This document shows, piece after piece, positions 45,555-54,434 of a DNA stretch of 64,000 bases. The notes beneath the pieces were generated by a model that had not been told where the DNA came from, did no database searches, and worked only from the letters and a program-made list of their open reading frames with translations. This stretch comes from Vibrio ishigakensis (GTDB taxonomy: Bacteria; Pseudomonadota; Gammaproteobacteria; Enterobacterales; Vibrionaceae), in NCBI RefSeq assembly GCF_024347675.1, contig NZ_AP024882.1, forward strand, positions 744,001 to 808,000, given 5' to 3'. Each line of letters begins with the position of its first letter. Positions within the stretch are counted from its first letter, which is position 1. Both the position numbers and the translations under genes were made by a program.

Positions 45555-45701
45555 CTCTTTCTCCCGCGAATCAAAAAAGGGAGCGAATCATATAGGTTTC
45601 GATCGCAAGTTTCCAGAATAGAAAATTATGTTCGCAAAGTGGGCTTGAGCAAATTGATGTATATCCCTATGATTTTATAAGCATATTCTTGGAATCGAAC
45701 T

Positions 45702-46538
45702 ATGGATCTGAATCTATTCTCTACCTTTCTTGCGGTATATCGTTGTCGCTCAATTACCGTTGCAGCAGAAAAGCTCGACCTTACTCAGCCTGCTGTCAGC
45801 GCGGCGTTGAAGCGCCTTGAAGCAAATCTAGGTCAGACACTGTTTGTTCGAGAAGGACGAGGAATTGCGCCTACGGGTTTTGCAGTTTCGTTGGCGAACC
45901 GAATAGAGGACCCATTGGCAACCCTTGAGGTGATTGCCGAAAGTCAGCAAGAGCTCAAGGTTTATTGTGCAGAGTCTATGCTGCATAAGGTCGCCCACAT
46001 TCAGAATATGAGCTTTTCTGAAGCCCCTCTTGAAGAAGACAAGCTGTTTGATGACCTTACAACCCAAAAAGTCGACCTTATCATCGATGTACTAGAGACC
46101 AAGCGACAAGGCTTGATTGTGGAACATTTGGTCGAAGAAGATGGTGTGTGCCTCGTTCGAGCCGATCATCCAAGAATTACTGAGAAGATTGATTTCGACA
46201 GCTATTTTGCTGAGGAGCACATTGCGCTAAGGATACGTAGGGGAGAGCAAAATACCCTTGATTACCTGGCTCAAACTCCCTTACCTCTGCGAAAGGTTAA
46301 GATAGAAACTAGCTCAATATCGAGCATGTTATTGCTTGCCTCAACTACAGATTTTGTTGCTGCATCCAACCGCTCCTTAGCTGAAAAACTGGCTCCATCT
46401 CTTGGGTTGAAAATCTATGAGTTCCCGTTTGAGCTCAAGCCACTTCGATACAATCTGATCTTCCATCGACGCTATTTAAACGATCCTTTCCACAAGCAAA
46501 AACGAGAACAAATCCATCAAGTTTTCGCTAATTCATAA
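45702..46538 (+). CDS. LysR-family transcriptional regulator
   Basis: The 278-residue protein has a LysR winged helix (residues 1-60: FSTFLAVYRCRSITVAAEKL, LTQPAVSAALKRLE, LFVRE) and a shorter-than-average effector domain (about 90-278). It is divergent from yegD and lies 115 bases before an outer-membrane protein gene on the same strand, either of which may be a target. The effector is unknown. Confidence 0.88.
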   Translation: MDLNLFSTFLAVYRCRSITVAAEKLDLTQPAVSAALKRLEANLGQTLFVREGRGIAPTGFAVSLANRIEDPLATLEVIAESQQELKVYCAESMLHKVAHIQNMSFSEAPLEEDKLFDDLTTQKVDLIIDVLETKRQGLIVEHLVEEDGVCLVRADHPRITEKIDFDSYFAEEHIALRIRRGEQNTLDYLAQTPLPLRKVKIETSSISSMLLLASTTDFVAASNRSLAEKLAPSLGLKIYEFPFELKPLRYNLIFHRRYLNDPFHKQKREQIHQVFANS

Positions 46539-46581
46539 ATAAGATTTATTTCACAAGTGAAGTTGGCTTTATTTATATGAA

Positions 46582-46595
46582 GTGATCTTTATCAA
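46582..46595. promoter_or_regulatory. FNR/CRP-like site upstream of the outer-membrane protein gene
   Basis: GTGATCTTTATCAA matches the FNR consensus TTGATnnnnATCAA with one mismatch and is 59 bases before the ATG. The overlap between FNR and CRP consensus leaves the regulator open. Confidence 0.4.
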
Positions 46596-46653
46596 ATAAT
46601 CTCCCGCATCCGAGCAAATACTGCTCATCACTGTCTCTACACGGGAGATTATT

Positions 46654-47385
46654 ATGTCCAAGTTAAAGCTACTAACGGCTTCAATCGGTTTGGCCTTCGC
46701 TGCATCTGCAGCCGCTGCACCTGTTGAGCTTTATATCGAACAAAACGTTGCTTCAAATGCTGCCGATGATGGCACTTACACCACGGAAGCGGGTGCAACT
46801 ATCGAAACCTCTGAAGATGGCTATGTGTATATCGGTTTTGATGACCAAGGCTGGCTAGCAGCGGGTTATGGTTACAGTTTCGGCCTCACCGATGCCCTAG
46901 ACCTAAATCTTTATGGTGAGCTAGGTAAGTGGGAAACCGGTGAAGAAATGCTTCTTGAAGCTATTCTTGCCTACAACTTCAATGAGAATTTCAGTGTGTT
47001 CGGTGGTTATGGTTATAACCGTTCAGGTCAAGTATTTGAGAACCTGAATGACAATGCTATTAACACCAATCAGTTTATTGCGGGTACTTCGATGACCTTT
47101 GGTTTGTTCAGTCTTGATTATAAATACACGCATGAAAATAGTGATGGAACAAGTGGGTATATTCGTGATGGTGGATTCGCGTACTTTACTCAAGATAGCT
47201 TCCGTACAAATGAGCACGAAGTAATTCTGTCTGCTCAAATCGATGATTTTACTCCGTATGTAAAATATACCTATTTTAATACCGCTGAGGGCGAATTAAG
47301 TGGTTCTGGTCCTGTTGGTGCTCCTCTGCACCCAGCCATGGAAAACGATAGTATCTGGACCCTAGGTCTAGCTTACCAGTTCTAG
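46654..47385 (+). CDS. Outer-membrane beta-barrel protein
   Basis: The 243-residue protein has a signal peptide (about 1-21) and alternating amphipathic strands (LDLNLYGELG, NFSVFGGYGYN, FSLDYKYTHE, FTPYVKYTYF) ending in the C-terminal WTLGLAYQF, the Phe-terminated signal recognised by BamA. It is a small barrel, eight to ten strands by length, of unknown cargo. GGGAG precedes the ATG. The LysR-type gene upstream may control it. Confidence 0.82.
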   Translation: MSKLKLLTASIGLAFAASAAAAPVELYIEQNVASNAADDGTYTTEAGATIETSEDGYVYIGFDDQGWLAAGYGYSFGLTDALDLNLYGELGKWETGEEMLLEAILAYNFNENFSVFGGYGYNRSGQVFENLNDNAINTNQFIAGTSMTFGLFSLDYKYTHENSDGTSGYIRDGGFAYFTQDSFRTNEHEVILSAQIDDFTPYVKYTYFNTAEGELSGSGPVGAPLHPAMENDSIWTLGLAYQF

Positions 47386-47508
47386 CCCAAAAGCTATTTC
47401 CAAGATGCGAGCCCATCAATTAGCGTCTTGGTTGTAAACCCGTGCAGAAGGATTTGCCTAATTGACTGAATATCTGACCTAGGTTGGTTATTCGGAATAG
47501 GTAAAGCT

Positions 47509-47667
47509 GTGAAATCGAGTAAAACGCAAACTCTAATATACCTAGCGATTGTTGTTGGTCTTCTGATGACATCGTCTTTACCCACTGTATTGGCAGATTA
47601 CGGTGCTTCGTATGAGCCAATATATGAGCGAGACTTGCAATGGACACAAGTCTTAGTTCATGAGTAA
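47509..47667 (+). CDS. Candidate 52-residue exported peptide
   Basis: From GTG 47509 a frame encodes a basic start (MKSSKTQTL), a hydrophobic core (IYLAIVVGLLM) and a cleavage-like PTVLA followed by a 24-residue acidic tail rich in Tyr and Trp. AATAGG lies upstream. The strong terminator at 47722 could end it. A longer frame on the other strand in this interval lacks a ribosome site. The rest of the 470-base gap shows nothing. Confidence 0.42.
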   Translation: MKSSKTQTLIYLAIVVGLLMTSSLPTVLADYGASYEPIYERDLQWTQVLVHE

Positions 47668-47721
47668 CTTGTTTTTTCATTATTTTGGTTCGTTGAACCT
47701 GACTGCTTAATTTATTTTTTG

Positions 47722-47752
47722 CCCTAACTCGTTTTAGTTAGGGCTTTTTTTC
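47722..47752 (+). terminator. Strong terminator
   Basis: GCCCTAACT and AGTTAGGGC form a 9-bp stem with a 6-base loop and seven T. Its position supports a transcript in the preceding gap. Confidence 0.9.
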
Positions 47753-47852
47753 AGCTGGATTATTGGAATAAAAATACAACGTCAGCAGGTTAGAAGCCTG
47801 AGCTAATCTCGGTATACTAGAGCGGTCTAATCACCGGCTTACAAGGATGAAA

Positions 47853-48332
47853 ATGTCCGCTCTTTATCGACATATCACAATAATCTACGTTCTACTTTTG
47901 ACTGGAGTTATCGGAGCATCTCTGTTTGCAGGTGCTGTGGTTGCTCCAGTTATTTTCAATTCTAAACTGGCATTGGGAAGTGTTGAATTGAGCCGTTTTC
48001 AAGAAGGCTTGATTATGACTGAGAACTTCGTTCGCCTTTCCTATCCATTAGCCTTGGTGTGCTTGTTTTCATTTATTTTCGAGCTGCACCGCTACTTTAA
48101 AGTACAAACAGATTGGATAGCACTGATCAGCATGTCACTGATGGTAGCAACGGGATTAATGTTCAGTTTTTACTTCGTACCTGAGATTGTTTACCTTCAA
48201 GCGCAAGGCCCAGAAGTAACCCAAAGCCCTATGTTTAGCTCAATCCACAAGACCTCAGAAATTAGCTTTAAGATAACTGCGATTTCAGGCCTGATCTTGG
48301 CTTATAGAAATTTGATGAAGCTTAAGGGTTAA
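47853..48332 (+). CDS. DUF4149-type integral membrane protein
   Basis: The 159-residue protein has four hydrophobic spans (about 6-34, 60-78, 90-110 and 138-154) and the GASLFAGAVVAPVIFN start typical of DUF4149/TMEM205-like proteins. The function is unknown. ATG 47853 is chosen because AAGGA lies 5 bases upstream; ATG 47847 is inside that site. Its 3' end overlaps the convergent FAH gene by 11 bases. Confidence 0.7.
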   Translation: MSALYRHITIIYVLLLTGVIGASLFAGAVVAPVIFNSKLALGSVELSRFQEGLIMTENFVRLSYPLALVCLFSFIFELHRYFKVQTDWIALISMSLMVATGLMFSFYFVPEIVYLQAQGPEVTQSPMFSSIHKTSEISFKITAISGLILAYRNLMKLKG

Positions 48333-49134
48333 ACCGAATCTCGTTTTTGACCTCTCCAACGCCCTCAATGGATACTGATACCACGTCTTTGTCCTTGAGG
48401 GCTTTGGTTCTACCTGGGGTGCCCATAAAGATAAGGTCGCCTGGCTTTAGGGTGAAGTAGTGGCTGAGGTAGCTCACCACTTTCTCAGGGCTATGAATCA
48501 TATTTTTGGTGCTTTCCTGCTGAACTACTTTGCCATTTAGACGAGTCGTCAGCATTACATCTTTATAATTGATGCCTTTGGAAATGGTCGGTGCTATAGG
48601 GGCAAATCCATCGCTTGCTTTGGCCCGCATCCATTGAAGGTCTCTACCTTGCCAACTGCGCTCGGTTAGGTCATTTCCAACCGTCACACCCCAGATGTAG
48701 TCCGACGCTTCATCCAGCGATACCTCTTTGGCGGTTTTACCGATTACCAACACCATTTCTCCCTCAAAGTGCACGTTCTTAGCATCCTGGGGTGCCTGTA
48801 TGGTTTCCCCAGAAAGAATCAATGAGGTGGACAGTTTAAGAAACAGCGGGGGCGGAGCAGAAGATGATGAGGCAAGATGGCTGGCAAAGTTCATCCCAAC
48901 GGCAAACACCTTTTCAGGTTTGGTAGGTAAAAGTAGGGTTACAGAATCGAGGGAGATGCCCTTATCCGAGATTTCGTGCTCAGAAAACAAGTCTCCTGAG
49001 ATAGGGTAGACCTGATTATTGTTCAGCTTTCCGTATTGAATCTTTCCCTGCTGTTCAAAGCGAACGTATTGTTCAACGCTCGCAAACACGTTGAAAGATA
49101 AGACTATCGAGACAAGCGCACCAATCCATTTCAT
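48322..49134 (-). CDS. FAH-family hydrolase with a signal peptide
   Basis: The 270-residue protein has a signal peptide (about 1-18: WIGALVSIVLSFNVFA) followed by a complete fumarylacetoacetate hydrolase domain. The motifs are VGMNFASHL, FLKLSTSLI, the metal-binding HFEGEMVLVI, GNDLTERSWQ and FMGTPGRTKAL. FAH enzymes are normally cytoplasmic, so export would be unusual. ATG 49134 is chosen because AGGAG lies 8 bases upstream. The glycines and acidic metal ligands appear intact, so it is probably active. The substrate is unknown. Confidence 0.82.
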   Translation of the reverse strand: MKWIGALVSIVLSFNVFASVEQYVRFEQQGKIQYGKLNNNQVYPISGDLFSEHEISDKGISLDSVTLLLPTKPEKVFAVGMNFASHLASSSSAPPPLFLKLSTSLILSGETIQAPQDAKNVHFEGEMVLVIGKTAKEVSLDEASDYIWGVTVGNDLTERSWQGRDLQWMRAKASDGFAPIAPTISKGINYKDVMLTTRLNGKVVQQESTKNMIHSPEKVVSYLSHYFTLKPGDLIFMGTPGRTKALKDKDVVSVSIEGVGEVKNEIRFNP

Positions 49135-49339
49135 CTGCATCACTCCTGTGTAGTTTCTCAAGCATAGATAAATTTTCTGCTAATGCAGTTACGAGGCAGT
49201 AAATACAGTTAGATCATAAAGATGCAATCATAGTTTGATTAGGGGTTAACCAAGTTTAAGCCCATAATTTGTTGGCTTATTCAACTAAGTGCATCTCTGG
49301 GGAGGGGTGGAGCACTCGAATTAAATGAGGGTGTTTTAA

Positions 49340-50431
49340 ATGCAAATGAAGTTAACAAATGTGGCGGTTTTGGTTCTTGGTTCTCTGCTATTGGGAGGCT
49401 GTAATAGTGACAAGATTGACCATGCTAAAGATAAAGTAGAAGCAGGTCTGCATCATGCGGGCGATAAGATTGAAGAGGGTGCGAGACACGCAGGAGATAA
49501 GCTAGAAGAGACTGGTCATAAGATAGAAAGCTCGGTACGCCATGAGGTGCAAAGAGCTCAAGATAAATTGACAGAAAATGCTGAAAAAGAAAGCCTACGT
49601 CAGTTAGGTCTTGATGAGGCTGACATTGATTATGTAATTAAGCATTCGCCTGAGGATGCGATGGCTGTAGCCAAGCAAGGCGCAGGCAATCTTTTATTTC
49701 AAACCAAGTATAACTTTGTCGAAGGTTCAGGTCAGAAAGGCGGTATGGATCTGTATAGCTGGAATGCACCGCTGAATCAGTACTACTATCCAAATACACA
49801 AGTGGCGACTGATTACCAAGACTCTGCGGCGCACGAAGGACAGGCTAAATCGAATCTGAATAAAATTCTTGGTCGTGTTGCATTCGTGATTAACTCACCT
49901 AAGTTTGTGAAGTTGTTTAATGGCAATACTCAGTACTTAGAGAGTTCGACTTTTTATCAACCACCACAACCCGGTTATGGTGAATATCCAAATATCATTA
50001 AAGATGTTCCAGATACCTATGCTGATTTCAAAGCCGCTGTAAATACTGCTCTAGTTAGAGAACATAACTCTTATAAACTATATGCCGTAAAAGATTTTCA
50101 GGGTGGTGATGCGAGAGGTGATGTAGGGCAGTTATCGGCTTATTTTAAGCTTAAAGGGATGGCGAACAGTACATTGAAAGCTAGTGCCCCTCTTGTTCTA
50201 CATGAATTGACTCACACGTTCGGATATCAACACGCTGCTTCAAATCAAGATACAGTAATAATGCAGCCAAATAACATCCCTTACCTTGTTCAGTTGATGA
50301 CTATGGATAGTGCTCTACAGAGTCAATACCAGGGAGATATGTTGATGTTCTCAAACTCAGTGAGAGGGAAAAATCAGATTCAATGGTATGCAGGTGAGAG
50401 CATGTTTAGTGGATACTTCGGTAACGATTAA
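49340..50431 (+). CDS. Metzincin-like lipoprotein with amphipathic repeats
   Basis: The 363-residue predicted lipoprotein has a lipobox (LLGGC, Cys21). Residues about 24-85 form 11-residue amphipathic repeats (HAKDKVEAGLH, HAGDKIEEGAR, HAGDKLEETGH), like LEA or apolipoprotein helices. The C-terminal part contains HELTHTFGYQH (288-298), a full metzincin zinc motif (HExxHxxGxxH), with a possible Met-turn at Met308 in VIMQPN. It probably acts as a membrane-tethered periplasmic or surface zinc protease. I do not recognise the exact family. It is a single plus-strand gene. Confidence 0.75.
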   Translation: MQMKLTNVAVLVLGSLLLGGCNSDKIDHAKDKVEAGLHHAGDKIEEGARHAGDKLEETGHKIESSVRHEVQRAQDKLTENAEKESLRQLGLDEADIDYVIKHSPEDAMAVAKQGAGNLLFQTKYNFVEGSGQKGGMDLYSWNAPLNQYYYPNTQVATDYQDSAAHEGQAKSNLNKILGRVAFVINSPKFVKLFNGNTQYLESSTFYQPPQPGYGEYPNIIKDVPDTYADFKAAVNTALVREHNSYKLYAVKDFQGGDARGDVGQLSAYFKLKGMANSTLKASAPLVLHELTHTFGYQHAASNQDTVIMQPNNIPYLVQLMTMDSALQSQYQGDMLMFSNSVRGKNQIQWYAGESMFSGYFGND

Positions 50432-50476
50432 TCTTCAAATAAAGTAGTTGGCGACCTAAACGGTCGCCGTTTTTCA

Positions 50477-51253
50477 TCATTCAACCGAAAACGTATGTGA
50501 ATACGACACAACTAACTTTTGATCAGAGCCATAGTCGTTATCTGAAACAATCCCCATCAGCTTTATCGAATCTTTGGGTGTAAACTTATAACCCGCACCC
50601 ACGCCAAACCAATAACCAAAATAGTCATTCGAACCCACCGAGGCACCGCCGAAAGACATGATGGTGTATTTATCATCGAGAGGCTTTAGTGAAAAATAAC
50701 CTAAGTAGCCACCTGTGCTGCTCGTTGGATGGAGCACATATTCATTGAGTGAGCTATCGAAACTCGAGGCATTTTGTTGTTCGATAGCTATTTCTCCCTC
50801 GTTGTAGTTGAATCCGGCCATTGGGAATATTTGCCAGCCATTGGGTTCAATACCAAATACAGATAGAGGGACGAAAGTGCCGATATTGTAGTTGTTAAAA
50901 TTAGACCCGTCTTCGTATTCACTTCGGCCAAAATTGAAGTTAACGATACCGAAGTCAAACAACCAAGAACCACCTAGGCTCCATTCGTCAGTTTCAGGGT
51001 GATAGCGGGCATTGATTTTCTGTGCTTCGCTAAGGCCTATAGAGCCTGTAATAGCGTAGCCCATTTGCTCTGATTCAAAGTTGTAGTCAGAGCCAAGTCC
51101 AAGACGAGTTACTATGCGTGTTGGGTCGTCAACGTGCTTATTTTCGTTGTCGTAAATATCTGGCTTTTGATTGCTTTCCTTAGCGATTGCTCCTCCTGAT
51201 GCTAGCCCCATAGCAAGCGCTACGAGGCATAGACTACTAATGCGTTTAGTCAT
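50477..51253 (-). CDS. Outer-membrane beta-barrel-like protein
   Basis: The 258-residue protein has a signal peptide (about 1-24) and repeated aromatic-glycine strands (WSLGGSWLFDFG, NFNFGRSEY, GGYLGYFSLK, YFGYWFGVGAGYKF), ending in LVVSYSHTFSVE. It looks like a small barrel in the outer membrane. It starts 27 bases after the DUF3179 gene at 51280 and is the last gene of that minus-strand group. Its ligand is unknown. Confidence 0.7.
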   Translation of the reverse strand: MTKRISSLCLVALAMGLASGGAIAKESNQKPDIYDNENKHVDDPTRIVTRLGLGSDYNFESEQMGYAITGSIGLSEAQKINARYHPETDEWSLGGSWLFDFGIVNFNFGRSEYEDGSNFNNYNIGTFVPLSVFGIEPNGWQIFPMAGFNYNEGEIAIEQQNASSFDSSLNEYVLHPTSSTGGYLGYFSLKPLDDKYTIMSFGGASVGSNDYFGYWFGVGAGYKFTPKDSIKLMGIVSDNDYGSDQKLVVSYSHTFSVE

Positions 51254-51279
51254 GGGAGTTCGTCTTTAAAAATAAAAAA

Positions 51280-52317
51280 TTAGTTGTAGGTAATTAGTGC
51301 TGAGTCTGGAAAGAAGTGCGACCAGACATCTAAGTAAACGCCATTGTGCACATGCTTTTGTTTGCCGGTGACGAAATCAAACAGCTGTACCACGTCGCCA
51401 TCAGTTCCTATCTGCAGCAGTTCATCGCCAATACTTATGATGGTGCCGTGGTTGGACTCGGCAAAATGAGGATGAAATGCCACTTGCTGCTCACCGTTGT
51501 TATAACCGTACACCTCTTGCTTACCATCTGGAGCTGCTCTGTCACTCTCTAATGCCAAGGTGTCTGGATATAGAGAGCTATTAATCTCTGCATTTTCATC
51601 GATCAGACTTTCATTAAAATCAACAAGATAAACCAGTGCATTCGGATACATCCCTTTTGCCTGCTCCCAAGTCATCATGGTGTTGGGTTGGGTAAAAGGA
51701 CCAAGCTTTGCACCATCAGAAACCATGATTTGTTGCATCACAATTCTGTGGTCTTGGTGTTTCAACACTAGGTTATTGTCGACCTCCTTAAGCAGTTGCA
51801 TCTGAGAGGGATTCGACTCAGGTGCCACCTCTACCACCACAGGAAGATTTGATGAATTGCTGAATGTCATCACATAGTCTGTGCCATCGACGCTCCACTT
51901 AGCAGCCTGAGACAGCTGCAAGTGATATCTAGGAAAGATACGAGTCTCACCGCTTATGTTGGTGACGTACACCCGGTTATCGCTGGTTGGAATAAACCTG
52001 TCAGCGACTTCCACATCGAAGTAGGAAGCCGGCTGAACCTTTTGTTGTGCAGGGAATAGCTGTATGTAGCTTGATGCGACAATCACTGCTCCAGCCAGGC
52101 TTATAAAACTAAAATGCCAGTATTTTTTGAATAGATTTAGTAGTGCGAGAGACACGAAGCCCAACATAGCTAACGCAATATAAACATCTAATGCTTGATA
52201 CCAGTTGGTGCGAAATGTCTTAGATATATTCACTGGTAATTCAGGCGCCATTATGAACAAACCTAATAATGAAAAACCTGTGACAGCGAATACTGCAAAA
52301 CTAAATACCATTCTCAT
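51280..52317 (-). CDS. DUF3179-type membrane protein, variant lacking the conserved Cys
   Basis: The 345-residue protein has three N-terminal spans (about 4-23, 43-62 and 69-88) and a large soluble DUF3179-like domain (about 100-345). NISGETRIFPRYHLQ, GTDYVMTFSNSSNLPVVVE and TWEQAKGMYPNALVY align with the paralogue at 52696. The Cys of the paralogue (YCGLSN) is Ser153 here (FSNSSN). If the Cys is functional, this copy has lost it. Seven bases separate it from the upstream small gene. Confidence 0.72.
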   Translation of the reverse strand: MRMVFSFAVFAVTGFSLLGLFIMAPELPVNISKTFRTNWYQALDVYIALAMLGFVSLALLNLFKKYWHFSFISLAGAVIVASSYIQLFPAQQKVQPASYFDVEVADRFIPTSDNRVYVTNISGETRIFPRYHLQLSQAAKWSVDGTDYVMTFSNSSNLPVVVEVAPESNPSQMQLLKEVDNNLVLKHQDHRIVMQQIMVSDGAKLGPFTQPNTMMTWEQAKGMYPNALVYLVDFNESLIDENAEINSSLYPDTLALESDRAAPDGKQEVYGYNNGEQQVAFHPHFAESNHGTIISIGDELLQIGTDGDVVQLFDFVTGKQKHVHNGVYLDVWSHFFPDSALITYN

Positions 52318-52323
52318 TAGGAA

Positions 52324-52572
52324 TTACTCTTGGTTCTGTCTCTGTCTTTCAGTTTCAGAGGCGAAAACATTATTGGTGTTTTTCACGCACTCAGTCGTAG
52401 TACCACCGGCATGAATACACTCTTCCAAGAGCTGGTTATAAACCTGATAAGAAAGGTCATCGTTGCTCGGGGCTGCTGGGCCATTGTGGACATCGGCATA
52501 AACAGAACCAGAAAAAAGTGAGATAAGAATTAAGTGTTTTAAAGGCTTTTTATTTCTAGGGATAGTCTTCAT
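52324..52572 (-). CDS. Small exported protein between DUF3179 paralogues
   Basis: The 82-residue protein has a signal peptide (about 1-26, ending SVYA) and a short mature part with two Cys (LEECIHAGGTTTECVKN) and a polar Gln/Arg-rich end. The two Cys could form a disulfide. It is not recognised. It lies between two DUF3179 genes on the same strand (7 bases from the downstream one, 123 from the upstream one), which suggests a joint role. Confidence 0.65.
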   Translation of the reverse strand: MKTIPRNKKPLKHLILISLFSGSVYADVHNGPAAPSNDDLSYQVYNQLLEECIHAGGTTTECVKNTNNVFASETERQRQNQE

Positions 52573-52695
52573 TAATCGTTACTTCATATTAGTGTAAAAG
52601 GAAATTCACTATTAAATATTGAATGTTCTATAACAAGAATTGAGTTGTAAGAAAGTACCTCACTCAAGCTAGAGTGAGGTACTTGGCTTCTGAGT

Positions 52696-53790
52696 TTAGA
52701 AATCGATGATTTCTGCTGTCAGAACACGGGTTTTAGGGAAGAACTGAGTCCAAATGCCGTAGTGAACACCGTTATGGGTTGGTACTTGAGCGCCAGCTTG
52801 GTTAAGAACTCGAACAATCTCACCGTCGGTATCGATAGTTAGGATTTCGCCACCAACATTAAACTTATGTCCATTGTTTGCACGGGCAAACTCAGGGTCG
52901 ATTGCAATCTGCTCTACGCCGTTGTCGTAACCGAAAATCTCTAGTTTCGGGTTAAGACGTGTATCTTCAAGGTTAAGCGTGTCGAAGATAAAGTCCGGGT
53001 TATTGATATTGCGTTGGTTCTGTAGCGGTTTCTCAAATAGACCAAGGATAACTTCGTCTAGAACTCGCTCCATACCGTAAACATATACCATGGCATCTGG
53101 GTACATCTCTTTCGCTTGGCTCCAAACCATCTGTGTATTTGGGTGAACCGTGGTTGAGTGGTCAGTAAATTCTGACTGCATAGTGATCTGCTGGATCGCT
53201 GTACCGTTGTTTACATCTTTAAAGATCAAGTTGTTATGGGTTTGACCAAGAACCTGGAAGTCTGATTCACCGAGACCGTAATCGGTTTCTACCACCATAG
53301 GTAGGTTGGATAGACCGCAGTAAGTAACCGCATACTCAGTACCTTCCGATTTCCAACCCGCTACGTGTGGAACCTGCAGGTGGTAGCGAGGGAAGATGCG
53401 TGTTTCACCATTGATATGAGTTACGTAGACCCTTGAATCTTCGTCTGGAATTACCTTATCCGCTTCTTCAACAGAGTAGAAATCTGCAGTGAATTGCTCA
53501 GTCGGGAAAGCCGCTGGCATCGCGTAGGATTGAGCCCAGAAAGTGAATGCTACACCTGCGGTTGCAAGGTACATCCAGACCGGTTTCCAAAACTTACCTT
53601 TAGTGTTCGCAATCCAAAGACCCACTAGAGCAAGAGCTTGTGCTAACCAAAATACTTCCATGTAACGATAATAATTAAGTACCCAGTCGCGAGGTACGTT
53701 AAGTGTTTGACCTGGCTCGGTCATTAGAATCGCGCAGTAAATAGCGATAGAAGCCAAGACAAAAGCATATACGTTAAACAGTATTTTCAT
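52696..53790 (-). CDS. DUF3179-type membrane protein with conserved Cys
   Basis: The 364-residue protein has three N-terminal spans (about 4-22, 45-61 and 70-90) and a DUF3179-like domain (about 100-364): HINGETRIFPRYHLQV, EYAVTYCGLSNLPMVVE with Cys158, and VLGQTHNNLIFKD. These match the family pattern of a YP/FP strand, a Cys-containing core and an fxvxGxxxNxxLvmxD segment. The function is unknown. It is the first gene of a likely operon with the small exported gene, the Cys-less paralogue and a beta-barrel. Confidence 0.75.
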   Translation of the reverse strand: MKILFNVYAFVLASIAIYCAILMTEPGQTLNVPRDWVLNYYRYMEVFWLAQALALVGLWIANTKGKFWKPVWMYLATAGVAFTFWAQSYAMPAAFPTEQFTADFYSVEEADKVIPDEDSRVYVTHINGETRIFPRYHLQVPHVAGWKSEGTEYAVTYCGLSNLPMVVETDYGLGESDFQVLGQTHNNLIFKDVNNGTAIQQITMQSEFTDHSTTVHPNTQMVWSQAKEMYPDAMVYVYGMERVLDEVILGLFEKPLQNQRNINNPDFIFDTLNLEDTRLNPKLEIFGYDNGVEQIAIDPEFARANNGHKFNVGGEILTIDTDGEIVRVLNQAGAQVPTHNGVHYGIWTQFFPKTRVLTAEIIDF

Positions 53791-53919
53791 TAAATAGCCT
53801 ATTCATTAATTCAACGAGGGCTATTGTAATTTTTGGTTACGTTTTAATTAATAAAGCTAACTTTAGGTGAGATATAGAAGGTTTTTATGTGAGTATTTTG
53901 CTTGGGTGAATAGTGATGA

Positions 53920-54171
53920 TTACTCTTCACAGGGAATAAGTAGCTCCCCTAAGCCATTCACGGCTATCCGAAACGGCATCAGATCCAGTATTGAGTAGTC
54001 ATTGGTGCAGACTCGATACACTAACCCCCAGCGTCTACCGGTTTTGCTTATTACAGGTGGCTCAGCTCTTTTAAGGAAACCTGGTGCTGGGTGATTAGAA
54101 GCACAGCCAGATAAGAACAAGGCAGCTGATAAGGCTGTAGCAATGTACAAATTTTGGAGTGTAAGCTTCAT
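53920..54171 (-). CDS. Small lipoprotein of unknown function
   Basis: The 83-residue predicted lipoprotein has a lipobox (FLSGC, Cys22) and a 60-residue mature part with two Cys (YRVCTNDY and the C-terminal IPCEE), perhaps a disulfide. I do not recognise it. It lies upstream of the DUF3179 group on the same strand with a 129-base gap, so it could be part of that unit or independent. Confidence 0.65.
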   Translation of the reverse strand: MKLTLQNLYIATALSAALFLSGCASNHPAPGFLKRAEPPVISKTGRRWGLVYRVCTNDYSILDLMPFRIAVNGLGELLIPCEE

Positions 54172-54395
54172 ATCAATATCTAGTACGTTAATTAGGTAAA
54201 GGTTTTCAAAATCGGCTTTTCGATGCCAAAGCCGCGAAACTCAGCCACTTAAATTTGTGGGTCGCAGATATTAATATTGAGTACGAATTAATGCTAGTGA
54301 TTTTTCGAACTAGTTAGTAATTTGCTACTTAAGGGTTAGTAATTCTATTGGAGATGGTTGTACTGCCTTTGTTGGAAGTCTTTTCACATAACAAT

Positions 54396-54421
54396 AAAAG
54401 CCGGCTGAATAGCCGGCTTTT
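54396..54421. terminator. Terminator after the extracellular nuclease gene
   Basis: AAAAGCCGGCT and AGCCGGCTTT form a 10-bp stem with a 4-base loop and T-runs on both strands. Confidence 0.85.
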
Positions 54422-54434
54422 ATAGGGTGAGAGA

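Noticed and set aside
47420..47680. 86-codon minus-strand frame in the gap after the outer-membrane protein
   Set aside because: No ribosome site or recognisable domain; the plus strand has a better small exported frame with a terminator.
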